Under the pieces are notes generated by a model. The model saw only the letters and a list, made by a program, of their open reading frames with translations. It had not been told where the DNA came from and ran no database searches. The position numbers and the translations under genes are program-made. From contig OZ020485.1 in assembly GCA_963971405.1 (NCBI GenBank), positions 35,297,921-35,361,920 of the forward strand: a DNA stretch of 64,000 nucleotides. The letters are read 5' to 3'. The DNA comes from Psococerastis gibbosa. Its lineage: Eukaryota > Arthropoda > Insecta > Psocodea > Psocidae. Shown here one piece after another: positions 19,127-31,700 of this stretch; positions within the stretch are counted from its first letter, which is position 1; each line of letters opens with the position of its first letter.

Positions 19127-19846
19127 ATGACAGTTTCTGAGTTTTTTGGATGTGCCTTTACGGCTTTTGGTCCAGCTATTGCTATGGTGTGCTTTACTAT
19201 AGCTTCTGATCCAATTCGTGTTATAATTCTAATAGCTAGTGCCTTTTTTTGGCTCCTGTCATTGCTACTTTCTTCATGTTTGTGGATACTGCTGCCTATA
19301 TCAAACCACCTGCTCGTGGGAATGATAGTATCTGTAATATTCCAAGAGTTATTCCGTTTTTTTGTTTATAAACTACTGCGAAAGGCGGAAAACGGTCTAA
19401 GAAAGATTACGGAAAATGATGATGAACTAATTGATAACAAGCATATTTTGGCATATGTTGCGGGCCTCGGTTTTGGTCTTATGAGTGGGCTTTTTGCCGT
19501 CATTGATGTCTTCGCGGATGTTGTGGGTCCTGCGACTGTCGGACTTTCTGGTGGATCTTCAAATTTTGTTATGGTGTCTGCTGCTTTCACTCTTTTTTTC
19601 ACGCTTCTACATACGTTTTGGAGTGTTATATTTTTTGCTGGACTAGACAATAATAATTATTACTACATAGCCTGGGTAGCTGTCAGTCATTTGGCTGCTT
19701 CGTCCTTTACACTGTTAAATAGTGGGCTTTATTATGCAGTCAGCATAACAATGTGTGCATTAATAACTATAGTAACCACCGTAGTTGCATTCCATGCAGT
19801 TGGTGGGACTATATCGAGTTTGAAGCAAAGTTTTAAGCTTGTTTGA
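19127..19846 (+). CDS. aph-1: Gamma-secretase subunit APH-1
   Basis: APH-1 is the scaffold subunit of gamma-secretase, assembling early with nicastrin before presenilin and PEN-2 join, and spans the membrane seven times. The reading frame is intronless, 239 codons, matching the usual insect length. The chosen start gives MTVSEFFGC, the conserved N-terminus of the family; an upstream in-frame ATG at 19106 would add seven residues and is less likely. Visible conserved features are the GLGFG motif at residues 113-117 (family GxxxG region, transmembrane segment 4) and the two conserved histidines, His162 (LLHTFWS) and His188 (AVSHLAA). No defect is seen. An intronless form could be ancestral in this lineage or reflect intron loss; its unduplicated promoter position next to AFG2A argues against a recent retrocopy. 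Confidence 0.96.
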   Translation: MTVSEFFGCAFTAFGPAIAMVCFTIASDPIRVIILIASAFFWLLSLLLSSCLWILLPISNHLLVGMIVSVIFQELFRFFVYKLLRKAENGLRKITENDDELIDNKHILAYVAGLGFGLMSGLFAVIDVFADVVGPATVGLSGGSSNFVMVSAAFTLFFTLLHTFWSVIFFAGLDNNNYYYIAWVAVSHLAASSFTLLNSGLYYAVSITMCALITIVTTVVAFHAVGGTISSLKQSFKLV

Positions 19847-20984
19847 CTGACATTTTTTACTAACTTCTGAAAAATAGCCTAATCAAATTACATTTAACAA
19901 AGCAACATTCGAATGTAGTTAAATTCATTCCTTACCTACTAATTTAATATTTCTTAAAGTAATGGAATGACAGTTCCTCAAATCTTTTATTTCTATTAAT
20001 CTAGTTGATGTTAAGTGACCTTCTGACTTTAATAGATCTCATAATACTTTAGTATTCTAGTGAACTATTGCAACAATTCTAACAAGGTCGTTTCCCGGCA
20101 GACGGGTCAATGGTAATTTTCACAAAGTTTTAATTTAATTTAAAATTTAACCCAGACTACACCGAGTTATATTTTTGGGACTACCACAGCTAATTGTGCT
20201 GTGTACCCAGAAAACACGGCTACAATAAGAATCGAACAGTGCTAATAAAAAATAAAATTATAAACACAAATGTCAAACCTAACCCAACCGGGTTCGACAA
20301 TTATGAAACATTACCAACCTTTCAACCCTATGTTGCTGCACCTGGACAGTTCATCGGACTTTCTTATTAGAACGGTGCTCTACAAGTAAGTCAAAAACCA
20401 AACTGTGGATTATTTCATACCAAGAAATTGAAATGGTTCGAATGACAGATTAAATATGACTTATATACTGTTGAACCTTAAGGCGAATCTATCCAAATTT
20501 TTGGAAAACAACATGACTTGAGAGCTATTTAACACCTCCTGAAGTGTATAAACTTTGTATTAACAAAGAACTTTAACCTACTGTATGTATGTGTTGGAAC
20601 TGTTTGATAAAAATTAATTACAGTGGAACTCGGCTAGTAGAGACCCGGATAAGAATGCAATTTGATTAATAAAGAAGAAACTTCAGAAGGCGTAATGTAT
20701 AGCAATATGAACGTAACATAGCGCAGTTATAGACGTTGGCTGTAGCCGCAGCCGCCAGGTTCGAGCCGAGAACCGAATAAACAGTATTTATAAGCAGAGG
20801 ACAAATGGTAAGCGAAATGTAGGAACATATTATTTTCTTCATTACTTGAGATAGTGGAAAGTTAAGGCAACAGAACGTTTGATGCCTTTCGGATTACGGC
20901 TGCGACTACGGCTCATTTCCTTAAGAATGCTGCTTATGCTAAACATTGTGTTGACTTTGACTGTTGCGTTAAGTTACGTTATTT

Positions 20985-21187
20985 TAATAAATAAGGACTT
21001 TTTTGTTCTACTACTAAGCCAACCTAGCGGAGTTAGGGCTATAAAGCCCTCTCTTACACTCAATTAGGAAGCCCCGGGACCGCCTGCTTTATAGGCCCTT
21101 CGAAGCCAGAAAATGTAGGTAATGTGGGACTCGAACCAACAACCTTTCGGGTGAAAGTCAGAGTCCATACCACTAATCTACATGTCT
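20985..21187 (-). mobile_element. tRNA-Glu-derived SINE, reverse copy
   Basis: Read on the minus strand it starts at ACATGTAGATTAGTGGTA (A box), continues through an anticodon-loop-like CTTTCACCC (TTC, Glu) and the B box GGTTCGAGTCCC, and ends in an AT-rich tail. The non-tRNA body (TTTATAGCCCTAACTCCGC, TTGGCTTAGTA) is shared with the copy at 53981-54190. Confidence 0.8.
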
Positions 21188-22959
21188 TGACTTAATTTCC
21201 TTATAAATGTAGAGAAAACCGCTTCGGATATAACAGAACTTTTTGATATTTTAGAGGTGAAATTGATCCGAAATTAAGAGAAAATCCCTGTCTTTCCCAT
21301 GCGTGGAGTGAAAATCCGTGATTTACACACACATGGAACGATAGTACACTATTAATTTCAACTGGTAGGGGTGAACCAAGTTTATTGCAGAACCTCGGTT
21401 CATACCCAACTTCTAGTGTGGCCCAACTATGTCTTTGCCAGCCGAGTTCGATTGGATGTAGAGTAAGGAATGTGGGCCAATGAAACACTGTCGAACGTGT
21501 CTTTCCCAATGGTCACGCAAAAGACGATAGGGTTAGGTGTATTGTATTACTTTGTTGTTTGGGTCTAGATCTAAAATTTCAATTTTTCCTATTTCCGGAA
21601 TTAAAAACATTTGTCTTGGGACATATTATGTCAGAGCATTCGCCTCAGCAACGCCATAGAACTTCCCAGAGGAATTGTTTAAACAATTTTAACACGGTGT
21701 TAACACTAATGCCCATCCCAATTAATTTTTAATGTTTATTTATTTATTTTTTTTAATTGTAATGTTTATCTGTATGTTTTCTTCGCCAAATATATTTTAT
21801 TTTATTTAGGATAATGTCCACGGATGCGTTGTTCTTTGGCGTTGGTGCCAGGGTTGCCGTAGGTTTCATTGGGTTTAAATTTTTCTTACTTCTTGCTACT
21901 GGCTTCCAGCTTCAGGTGATGCCGATGGCCAGAATTTTTCTAAATTTCACCATTTCGAATTTTGCGATTTTTCATACCTTTCTCACATTTTTTATTATTA
22001 TTGTATTTGAATGGTAAAGATGCATGGATTAGGGTTTGTGTTAAAAATATTAAGTGGGTGCTGCGTTTTAAAAATCCAGAGCTAAATTCTTTTTGCATTA
22101 ATGATGTAATTAGAAAAAAGTTCTATGATATTAAAGTACTCATAAAAAAAAGTATTTGCAGGAAGAGTATTATTATGTAAATATATATTCGGAACCTTTG
22201 TCATTTGGTACATTACGGTCAGCTTATCTATTCACATTTTACTCGTTAAGGAAAGACCTTCTGTTCCTGAAGCATTTGCTCACATTTCTGAAGTAAACGA
22301 TTTTACTTGTTTCTATGAATTGCATTCAATGTCCTCATTTTTTAACATACTGTAATCAATCGCATTGACGGCTTGATGTCCAAATTATTTTAATCCTTCA
22401 TACGGTAGCTCACTAGCTTGCATTTTAGTTTAAAAATATGACAAGGATTAGAATTCAAGGACAAGGATAAAAATTGATAATGTCATTAAAGTAATATAAC
22501 TACTAAAAATATGATACAATTTCCCTATGCAATAAAATCGTCATCTACTTTTCATATCGGTAAACGTTCACTTCAGTGATTTTCTGATTTCTTCAGTTAC
22601 GTTGCTACGTATGTATTGTATTGCATTGCTTAGAGACTACCTACCTACCGTTCATTAATTTTTACTGAAATCAATGCATAAGTGCTGCAATACGTGTGGT
22701 AGCATTCAGTTGACGGTTAATCTGAAGAATCTTGCTAATTGCTTGTCATTATTGTTTATTGGAATTGATTTCCTCACCTTAATTTTTCTCCTACATAATG
22801 TCACATAATGAAAATTAACAAATTGAATAAAATATATCATCTTAAACGATTCAATTTTATATAAATTACATTTCGTATTTCATAAATTAAGTAATCGTAT
22901 TTCAACCTTATCGAACTGTTATACAAATTTATGTTTCTTATGAGGACGGGGAACTTAAA

Positions 22960-23287
22960 AATTTATGTTTTTATTGCATTTTTTTTTTAAAATTTACTAA
23001 GCAAGTTATTACAGATTTATTCTATTCAAGTTGTAGAAGACTATTTCGTACCTCATATTTTAAGGTATTTTTAATTTTAGGTCCAGCCCAGCAGTTCTTT
23101 CATGAATGTTACTGGGACGTAAATTTCCCACAGTAACGTTCACGAAAAAAAAAACTAAACATGCCCTATAGTATGATGAATGAGATAGTCTTCTGAAACT
23201 TGTGTAGACCAAATTTTTAACTTATAAAATATTAAGTATCTGATTTTGAGATGCATATTTTCCACGCTCCATATCCTCTTAACGGAC
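22960..23287. mobile_element. TTAAGAGG family element, copy 1
   Basis: It shares the ordered blocks ACTAAGCAAGTTATTACAG, AGTTGTAGAAGACTATTTCG, AGCAGTTCTTTCATGAA and a right end CATATCCTCTTAA with copies at 26.2-28.2 and 59 kb. Halves are inverted relative to each other, as in a MITE. The left end is degraded. Confidence 0.65.
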
Positions 23288-23508
23288 ATACATTATAGAA
23301 TTAAACTTCTGTCTAATTATAGGATTCGTCTAGTACACTAACCAGCGGAATCAACTTAATCATGGCTCAACATGACTATAAAACGGAGTTTCGATTTGAA
23401 ACCTGCCTGTTAGCATCACAGAACAACAAATATATATGGTTAGCATACTTGACGGTTAATATCCGAATTTATTCGACAGGACGCTAAAACGACTTGAAAT
23501 CTACTATT

Positions 23509-24675
23509 GAACCGGTCCGAGTTTACTAGAACATTCTTTCCAATTTATCAATTAGTAGATAGAGAAAATGAGTAATTTAATGGTAAATAATTTTCCTATG
23601 GTTAAATTTCGGATATCTCGGGGGGGGGGGGGGGGGGGGTGTCCACCTGCCGTCACTGAAGGTGAGGTAAATTATTCTAGATAGGCCAGACCAACCCATC
23701 ACCATCACAATGGCAATGCATTTCAGCGTGAATTTTCTATCATTTTTTCAACAAATGTTTTTTTTGCACAAACCAAATAGTTTTTTGGGAAAGCAACCTG
23801 TCCGGTTTTGTTACTCAATTTAACAACTAAAACATGCCTGAAGGTAGAAATCATCGATAGAAAGGTTTCGCAGAAAATTTATTTTTTAGTAATTTTAGAT
23901 TATAATTTAGTAATTTTTATTTTTTTACCCCCAGAAGCAAACTATCAAGGGGCAAGCGACCCCCCGCATTTTATTAACAACTACAATATATATGAATTTA
24001 AAAGAAATCGTTGGAGCCGTTTTGGAGAAATAATTTTTTTAGAAGTTTTTTTTTTAGTTTTTTTAGAATAAACCCCCCCCCCCCCAAATTGAGTTAGCCC
24101 AAAATGAAAAAAAATGGTCCCGAGGTATGATTTTAGTAAACCTACATCCTAAATTTCATCAAAATCGACCGAGTAGTTTGCCCGGAAACAGGGACGGATT
24201 CTTGGGGGGGGGGGGGCGGGGGGGCGGTCGCCCCCCCCCCCCCCGAGAAAAATAGCTTTATACTAGATAGAATGGACTTTTGAAGGAAATGAAGAGAAAT
24301 TGTTACTCAAGTAAGGGAAACGCGATATTTTTCATGATTCTTGGGGGGGGCGGGGGGGCGGTCGCCCCCCCCCCCCGAGAAAAATAGCTTTATACTAGAT
24401 AGAATGGACTTTTGAAGGAAATGAAGAGAAATTGTTACTCAAGTAAGGGAAACGCGATATTTTTCAGGTCACCGCCCCCCCCCCCCTGAAAAACTTTTTC
24501 TGAAACCGTCCGTGCCCGGAAATAGATGAACGGACAGAGCGACAGACAGACATTTCGCAAAAAAACACTTTTTTGGGTTCCTGTGACCTCAAAACGTGTA
24601 AATCCGTTGAAATCTCGGAATCGAAAATTTCGACCATCACAAAGCTTTCCATATACTACGTATAAATTGGAAAGC
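23509..24675 (+). mobile_element. G-run element, copy 3, interrupted by a hAT-like element
   Basis: The left end is GAACCGGTCCGAGTTTACTA, the right end ATAAATTGGAAAGCA, and a run of 21 G lies at 23619-23639. A 326-bp insertion with its own 8-bp duplication splits it at 24189-24514, so this copy is older than that insertion. Confidence 0.8.
24189..24514. mobile_element. Non-autonomous hAT-like element nested in G-run copy 3
   Basis: The insertion is flanked by perfect 8-bp duplications CCCGGAAA (24181-24188 and 24515-24522), as in the hAT superfamily. The ends are related inverted strings, CAGGGACGGATTC and CACGGACGGTTTC. Internally a unit of about 135 bp (G run, C run, GAGAAAAATAGC...CGATATTTTTCA) is repeated in tandem. 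Confidence 0.8.
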
Positions 24676-25344
24676 AAAAATTAAAAACACGTGACAAACT
24701 TGGGCAGTGGATAATGGATACTAAAATGCGCAGTCCACGTGTGATGTACACATGCCCACATGCAAGTAAGACGATAGACTTATTCATCTTTACAAGAATG
24801 ACCTACAATATTATTATCATAGTCTCATGAAAGGAGGCAAATTTCTTGGTGCATTGCCAATAACAACTATTTTTATTAAATTTGCAAATAGTGTTTCATA
24901 TACTCTTCTCTGGCCTACTGTATTTATATATATAAAAGCCTCGGAAGATTGCCGCTTCACTTCAGTATAAAGCAACCTAACTTGAGAATGAGATAACGGA
25001 GGAAGTGGATACAATCGGAAAATTTTATGCTATTGGTTATTGTCATAAACAAGAGGCGATAGTAGTTGGAACTTATCACAGCGGGTATGTCGGTAAGAGA
25101 GGAGTGATCTGAGCAGCGCTCCACGAACTTCGAAACCAGGAACATAATCCTTAACTATTCCTTCATTTCCAAGGTAATGATATTTTTTAATATTCTTATG
25201 TGTTCGGTATAATTCAGTAATTTTTGAAATTTTTTGTTATGTACGCCTCCATGTGGAATGCGGTTGATGATTAAATATGGTTTTTATTCCTTCCACAAAC
25301 GCTTTAAAAATCATCAATCCCTGGGGGATATAATTACAAAGGTC

Positions 25345-25470
25345 CTCACGGCTGGAGTCAGATGATGAGGCAGTGGAGTCCGAACTGATGGGCCGTGGGG
25401 GATCTGAATGCGTGCTTCCAAACGCTTCATCAACGTCTGCGGTTGACATCTTCAGTGATACTACGTAGAT
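25345..25470 (-). repeat. Diverged Penelope-like/ribozyme-like repeat fragment
   Basis: On the minus strand it contains CTGAAGATGTCAACCGCAG followed by GATGAAGCG, matching the better-preserved copy at 51327-51484, and then CACGGCCCATCAG. The CTGAAGA...GAAAC arrangement resembles the hammerhead core found in Penelope-like retroelements, but the GAAA box is mutated here. Family assignment is tentative. Confidence 0.4.
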
Positions 25471-25749
25471 TTCTGAAGATGTTGACGATTGTACTGCTTC
25501 ATAATCCCTGTGGAACGGGTTTGTGGTAGTAAGATAAAATCTAGTCTGGCTACTGCGTATTATTTACATAGCGTCACTTACTTTTCACTTAATGAGGCGC
25601 GATCAGCCCAGGGGGACTTTTGGCCGCTCTGACAACTTCCCCCCATCTTTGTCTATCCTCAGCATTCTTTACATAGCTAACTGTAATTATATGTCGCATA
25701 CGTTGACTACAGGTAACTGTAATGAAGCTGCACAAGTTGCCCTCCTGAT

Positions 25750-28700
25750 ATGCCGCGCAAGTTGGAGAAGATTTTTTCCTCCGCCAACGAGCTTCACAAA
25801 TTTATTAAGTGGCACGGTCTTGTTTACTGGGGTTACGACTGGCTCCGCATTCTCTGTGTCATAAGCCCCGCTGTTGTCTTCTTCTGGCGGGGATGCGTCG
25901 AACTCTTCCTTCTAGCTGACAAAATGTTCCTCTTCATCGTCATGATAGCTCTTGGTTGCTTTGTTCAGGTAAATTTATTTCCAATCCTGGTCTAATTCAT
26001 CACATAGGTACCTAGCAAGGCCAATTGTTAGCGGAATTTTTCTTCTTCTAAAAAAGTTGAATCTCATACAAACAATTAAATTATTGTATCCGATTGACTT
26101 CTTTAGTTGGCTGTAGGTTAGTACCAGTATTGATTTACGGCATCAGGTCCCTGATAACATGATGTATACAGACTCGCAGAAGTACACGCTGCCACCGAAG
26201 CCGATAATTGATTTATCAGTTTCCTTAAACATTCCCAGTAAGTGTTACTGGCACTTTAAGAGGATATAAAACGTCGATTTTGGTCACTTTTGGGTAACGC
26301 AGAAACCAGTTAGTTCCTATTTTTTACTTAATTTACTACGTAAGCTATAAAGATTTTGTCAATGGAAGTTGTCGATGACTAATTCATGCACAATATCATA
26401 GGCCTAGGGTTTTTTATTTTATATTTGGTGCTGCCATTTCTCCACGAACTTGAATGTTCCATGAATTCTCAATGAACAATGCTTAAAATTTCAGTCCTCC
26501 GTTAAGTCCGTTAAATAATTACTAAATCAAACAAAAAATAAAAATACTCTGTGACATTGTGTATGAAGTAGTTCTCTGCAACTTCCACGTGCCAAATCTC
26601 TATAACTTCTGTAGTAAATTAAATAAAAAAATAGCTGAATAATTCAGGGGTGCATGATCAATATCTACTCTTAAGAGGATGTGGAATGTAGAAAGTTGGC
26701 ACAATTTACTAGGCAAGTTATTACAGATTTTGTAGAAGACTTATTCCGTACATCATATTTTAAGGTATTATTGATTGTAGGCACAACAGTTCTTTCATGA
26801 AAGTTATTTGGGGACTAAAATGTTCCCAAGCAGAGTTTATGAAAAACCTATGGTAACACAAACAATTAAAAATGCACATACTCGTATTATGATGCATGAC
26901 ATAACTGTAGTCTTCTCTAACTTGAATAGACCAAATTTTGATAATAACTTTTAATAACGTACTTACTTACTCCTGGGCGCTGCGGCCCGTGAAGGCCCTT
27001 GGCCTGCTCTGCCACAACGCCCAGCCTGCGCTCTCTTTCGCCAGTCATCGACGACAAGGGTCGCCTGATCCGCTTCGACGTCGTTCAGCCATCGCATACG
27101 TGGTCGTCCCACTCGTCTTCTCCCTGGTCTTGATTCCTTAATGTCTGGCATTCGTTCCACGTGCCCTAGCCACCTGATGCTGACTCTCTTTATTTCGGCT
27201 ACTATCGCAGATTCTTGCTTTATCGCGTAGAGCTCATCATTTCTACGGATACGCCACTCTGATAGCAATAATTTGCTTAGTAAATTAAATAAAAAATATT
27301 AAGTAGGCTATCGGATTTTGTGGTGCCAATTTTCGAAACTTCATATCAATTGAAGTTATTTATACATAACCTCTTATGAATATTTATTATTATGAACAGG
27401 AGACAACAACTGCATGTTGTGACGCACTCGATACCGCAGAGGCTGACCTATGGTTGGCCTTCAACTATCACCGTAGAAAAATAAATACAGTAGTTGCTAT
27501 GAAAGTCAGTAACGTGCCGTATGACTAATGCTCATACTATTGTAGTAGTCTTACGCGCTATTGCTATGCGTAATGTAGGTCATGATAAATACATCTAAAA
27601 GACTGTGGAGAAAACTTCATAAGTTCTATTAGAAGTTTTATGTTGGAGTTTTGCTCGTAAAAATGAGCCGAATCGAATGGGTATTTAGTAAATGATGACA
27701 GGTATGAGTGCTGACCAAACAGACAACAAACTTATAAACCCGTTTGAGCATAGTTGGTATAGCTTATTGCTTGTATATGTGCGAGTCTCTTCACACCATG
27801 CGATTGTAGACCTGTCTTAAGAGGATATGCTACGTGGAAAATTGGCACCCCAAAATGTATTATTTTTTTATATTTTTTATTTCATTAACGCAGCAAGTTA
27901 TTAAAAATTTGGCTCATCTAAGTTGTAGAAGACTACTTCGTGCGTCATATAATCGGGTACTTTTACTTTTCGGTTTTGTAGTGCTTCCAAAAATCCCAGA
28001 ATACGCGAAATTTTAGTCCTGTCTGGTATTTATAAGGGAACTACCAAAAATTTAATATTTCCTATTATATGATGCATGAAGTAGTCTTCTACGACTTCCA
28101 CGAGCCAAATCTTTAATGACTTGTTTGTTAATTAAATGAAAAATAAAGTCAATAAAAACAACAAATTTTGGGGTGCTCATTTCCTACGTAAATGTCCTCT
28201 TAAGCTCGTAACTAAACATAGATAGTATCTAGAGGCATTGAATATATAACACTGTTATATATTCAATGCTAGAGGTAACTGAAGAGGTTATTCGGATACA
28301 TCCATTTAATTGCTTCTATTCTATTCATCTTCTGAAACAAAAACATCATTTTTCCGTCAGTCTGATAAACTCTGATAAAACGTCCGAAATATTTAAATTA
28401 GAAAATTGCAGGGCTTTTCATTTTTACTCCTACTATGTAACAATTTATTAAAGCATACAAAACCCTAGTGTTTTTTAGGAAACATTCTGTGTATATACGC
28501 ATTTTCGCTGCCTATCTCCCTTACTGTATGGCGTATTTAGTTGTGGTTGGTCGCGATTACATGTTTACCCGTTTTTGCTTTTGGAATACATCCAAGCATT
28601 TTTAATATTACATCATTTTAGTTGTAAGAGACAGAAATCACTGTTTATTTAACCAAATCATTGATAAGCGCGTATGCTGTAACTGATATTTACAAAGTGG

Positions 28701-31700
28701 TCTACGTATGGTACCGTACTGTATCTATTGTTGAATTTTGAAGCTTGATAATACATTAATTCAATTTTTTTTTAATTCCAGCATTAAACATGCCTTTACA
28801 TAATTTAATAGGCTACGTTCACAATATTTTAAAAGATTCCGGTTCGGAAATATTTCTTATTTTTAAACACCATACGAGCCGGCAATATTCTTCTGCCAAA
28901 ACTATTTCTTGATTGAGTGTGGGTATACTACTGCTCGAAAACAAAATATGAAAGTGCCGCAAGTAAAATTTTAAATATAAGCCTTTCCAAAATATTTTTA
29001 ATTAGCCTCACTTTCACTGTTCATTGACTAAGGTCGAAGTATTGAATGAATGTACAGTAAGTTTAAGCAAATGACCAGTGCCGAAAAACATTAATGAAAT
29101 TCAAAGGGAAAAGTCATAAAAACATTAAAACAATATTATTAAAGAGCATCAACAATTATCAACCAATTGCATACTGGATTGTACTTAGATACTTGATAGA
29201 CTAATACAACTTGCTTTCAGATAATTTTTACCTTTGCACGTGATCAGTGTACTGAATTTGGACCGCTGCATGTACTTGCAGTCTATACATTTGCACTATC
29301 TGCTGCAGCTCATTGGAGTGGGATCTGGGCCCTTTTGGACTTGTGGGTTGGGTTCTCCGTCTACCTGAACTTTGCTGTTCTGGGTGTGGTGCTCATTCTA
29401 TTGGGCAGCATGCGAGTCATCAATAACATCACTGGCGCTCCTTTCGTCTTAGAGATGGACTTGCCGATGACCACTTTCAACTTCCCTACAATGTTTAAAA
29501 CTGCTGGAATTAATAAGGTATGTATTTAATGAGATCTTATTTTAATAGTCATTTATTCTTTTGCAAATTCTTCCTCTATCGATGATTGGCGATCATCATG
29601 GCATTTGTATCTTAGAGTCGTGATCTTGCCCAACCACTGCCTTAGATTTTTCAACCAGGATGTTCTTCTGTCGGGCGCCCTCAGTCCTTCTATCTTCCCT
29701 TGAATTATTACATGCAGAAGACGATACTTTTCGTTCCTCATTACATGGCCAAAGTTGTTTCCGTTTCTTAACCGTTAGCAGCAACTCTGCTTCTGTATCC
29801 ATTCGCTCGATCTCACAATAATAGTCATGGATACACAATATCGTACCCTAAGTTCAAAATAAGTACTACAAAATATGCAATGTTTTGAATAAGAGCTATC
29901 TTTTGATTTGCAACTTAAGAGGATATGGAACGTAGAAAATAGGAACCCAAAATCTGATGCTCCCACCATCGCTTGAGAAGTATCCGTAAGGGAAACTGGA
30001 GGTTACCGCTATCTACCAATGCATGGCGGTGCCGTGCAGTATTTCTAGTAACGAATGCCTCCAGACTGGTTACAATAGAAATGTAGTCCCCACAAAGTCA
30101 TGGCAACCGCACCAGATCCCAAGGTCAAACCAAAATACTACAATCCTTAAAAAATGAAAGTAAAATTGCTCACCCTATACAATTAGGTGGAAAAAGCACA
30201 TTTCGATAGAGAGGGGTAGTAGTAGAATGGTTGGACACAGTCCCAGACCACGGTGTGGGCCCAAAGGGCAGGGGACCTCCTGATTATAGTGGATTCCGAA
30301 CCACTTGGGAAACACAGTGAAGTCACACGATTAGTTCGGAGATGACCAGGACAAGTCCTACCATGTTTCCCTACCGGCACTGTGCACAAGACCAAGTTAT
30401 CTGCATCTTCGAACCTGTTCTGGTCCGCTGGATTCAACTTGGTAAGGCGGCCGACTAGATAGAGAGGGGTGCCAGGAACCCATTATCTCAAGTTTTTTTA
30501 AACAAAAATTTGGCGTTCCTCTTCAAACGGGGACATGAAATAACACTTGGTTTGCGTCTTCCCATTCAGCCCCACATTCCCACTCTGGGCTGACAACAAA
30601 CTTAACGCAGACCAAAGGGGCCTCCAGACTGTAATGGTTGGATGTCAGTCGGATTACCATGATGATAAGCTCCCGCGACCTGGCCCATGGCCGGGCGCTC
30701 CTACGCGGACAGTACTGGAAGAAATACCGGCCGTGCTCAAAAAAGTTGGTGTACTTGAGTTCGTTAGGTAGTAAGTTAGGTAAATCGGGTTTTAGTGCGT
30801 GGTCGATATAATATATCCCTCCTTTGTTTATCAGTGGCGTGTGTATTGTTTGTTTAATGTTTACTGTTGACGTGTTCAAAGGTTGATCTCGACTATATCT
30901 CAGTTCCATTAGTTAGTTGCCAGATCTTTCAATATTCGTTTAATTACGTACTTTTGGAGTCCTCAAAGAGAAGATCTTCAATTACTGTGTATTTCTGTTG
31001 TTACGTAATTCACTATGAACGATTTCAATGTTACGTATATTTACGATTATTGTAATTATATTACAGTTGTATGGTCTGATGGGCTGCATGCAGGATCAGT
31101 CGCAAAGACTCAATTTACATTGAGCCTTATCAAATCTAAATCAGTTCATCTGCACGTTCGGTATCGTATATAGGAGCTTATGCAATATGTCTATGACTAT
31201 ATGTTCCTAATTTACATACCTATCTTCTCTTTACTGTCTGTGATTGTGGCTGATTTGAATTCAGACGAAGATGCCGCAGTCAGAGGCAGGCCAGCTTTTG
31301 CAGGCTGGATTGGGTAATAGTGGAGGCAATAAAAGGTATGATGAGGGCTACCGGACCTTAGACAGCTTCATAGACTTCATGTTTATATTAATTGTGATTT
31401 CTTGGCTTGTAGTTTTTGTGTGGCTCACAAGCTTCGCGTTACTTAGTACTTACCTACAGCCAACTATTGTGTTATCCACGGGAATCCTAGTTGAATTTTT
31501 ATTGACTGTGTTCAGGAATGCCTTGGGTGATTTCTTGAAAGACCTAGACTATCTCTTCGTCAGAGGTACATACAATTTTGTTCATCACTGGGCTACAGTT
31601 AGTCGCTGGTGCGCTATTTGGACGTTACTAGAAGACTTTTTTGGATTTGATGTGTTGGTTACGACGTGCGTGACTGTTTGTGCGTACTGTACGTTACGTG

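Larger units (their letters stand above)
19847..25749. other. Intergenic DNA between aph-1 and the first fuseless-like gene
   Basis: It contains the aph-1 3' flank, a reverse SINE (20985-21187), a copy of the TTAAGAGG family (22960-23287), a G-run element with a nested hAT element (23509-24675) and a Penelope-like or ribozyme-like repeat (25345-25470). An AT-rich frame at 21814-22180 has no family resemblance I recognise. At 20730-20915 two GC-rich blocks (GTAGCCGCAGCCG and an inverse) may be an old MITE. Confidence 0.5.

Noticed and set aside
21814-22180. Hydrophobic frames MSTDALFFGVG... and ...WIRVCVKNIKWVLRF...
   Set aside because: AT-rich, no family resemblance, no consistent splice sites; likely chance or ancient debris.
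25237-25449. Minus-strand frame MSTADVDEAFGSTHSD...
   Set aside because: The same text occurs in the ribozyme-like repeat at 51.4 kb, so it is repeat sequence, not a gene.
30183-30437. 84-codon minus-strand frame
   Set aside because: It lies inside the SINE-like copy and is not kept open in the second copy.
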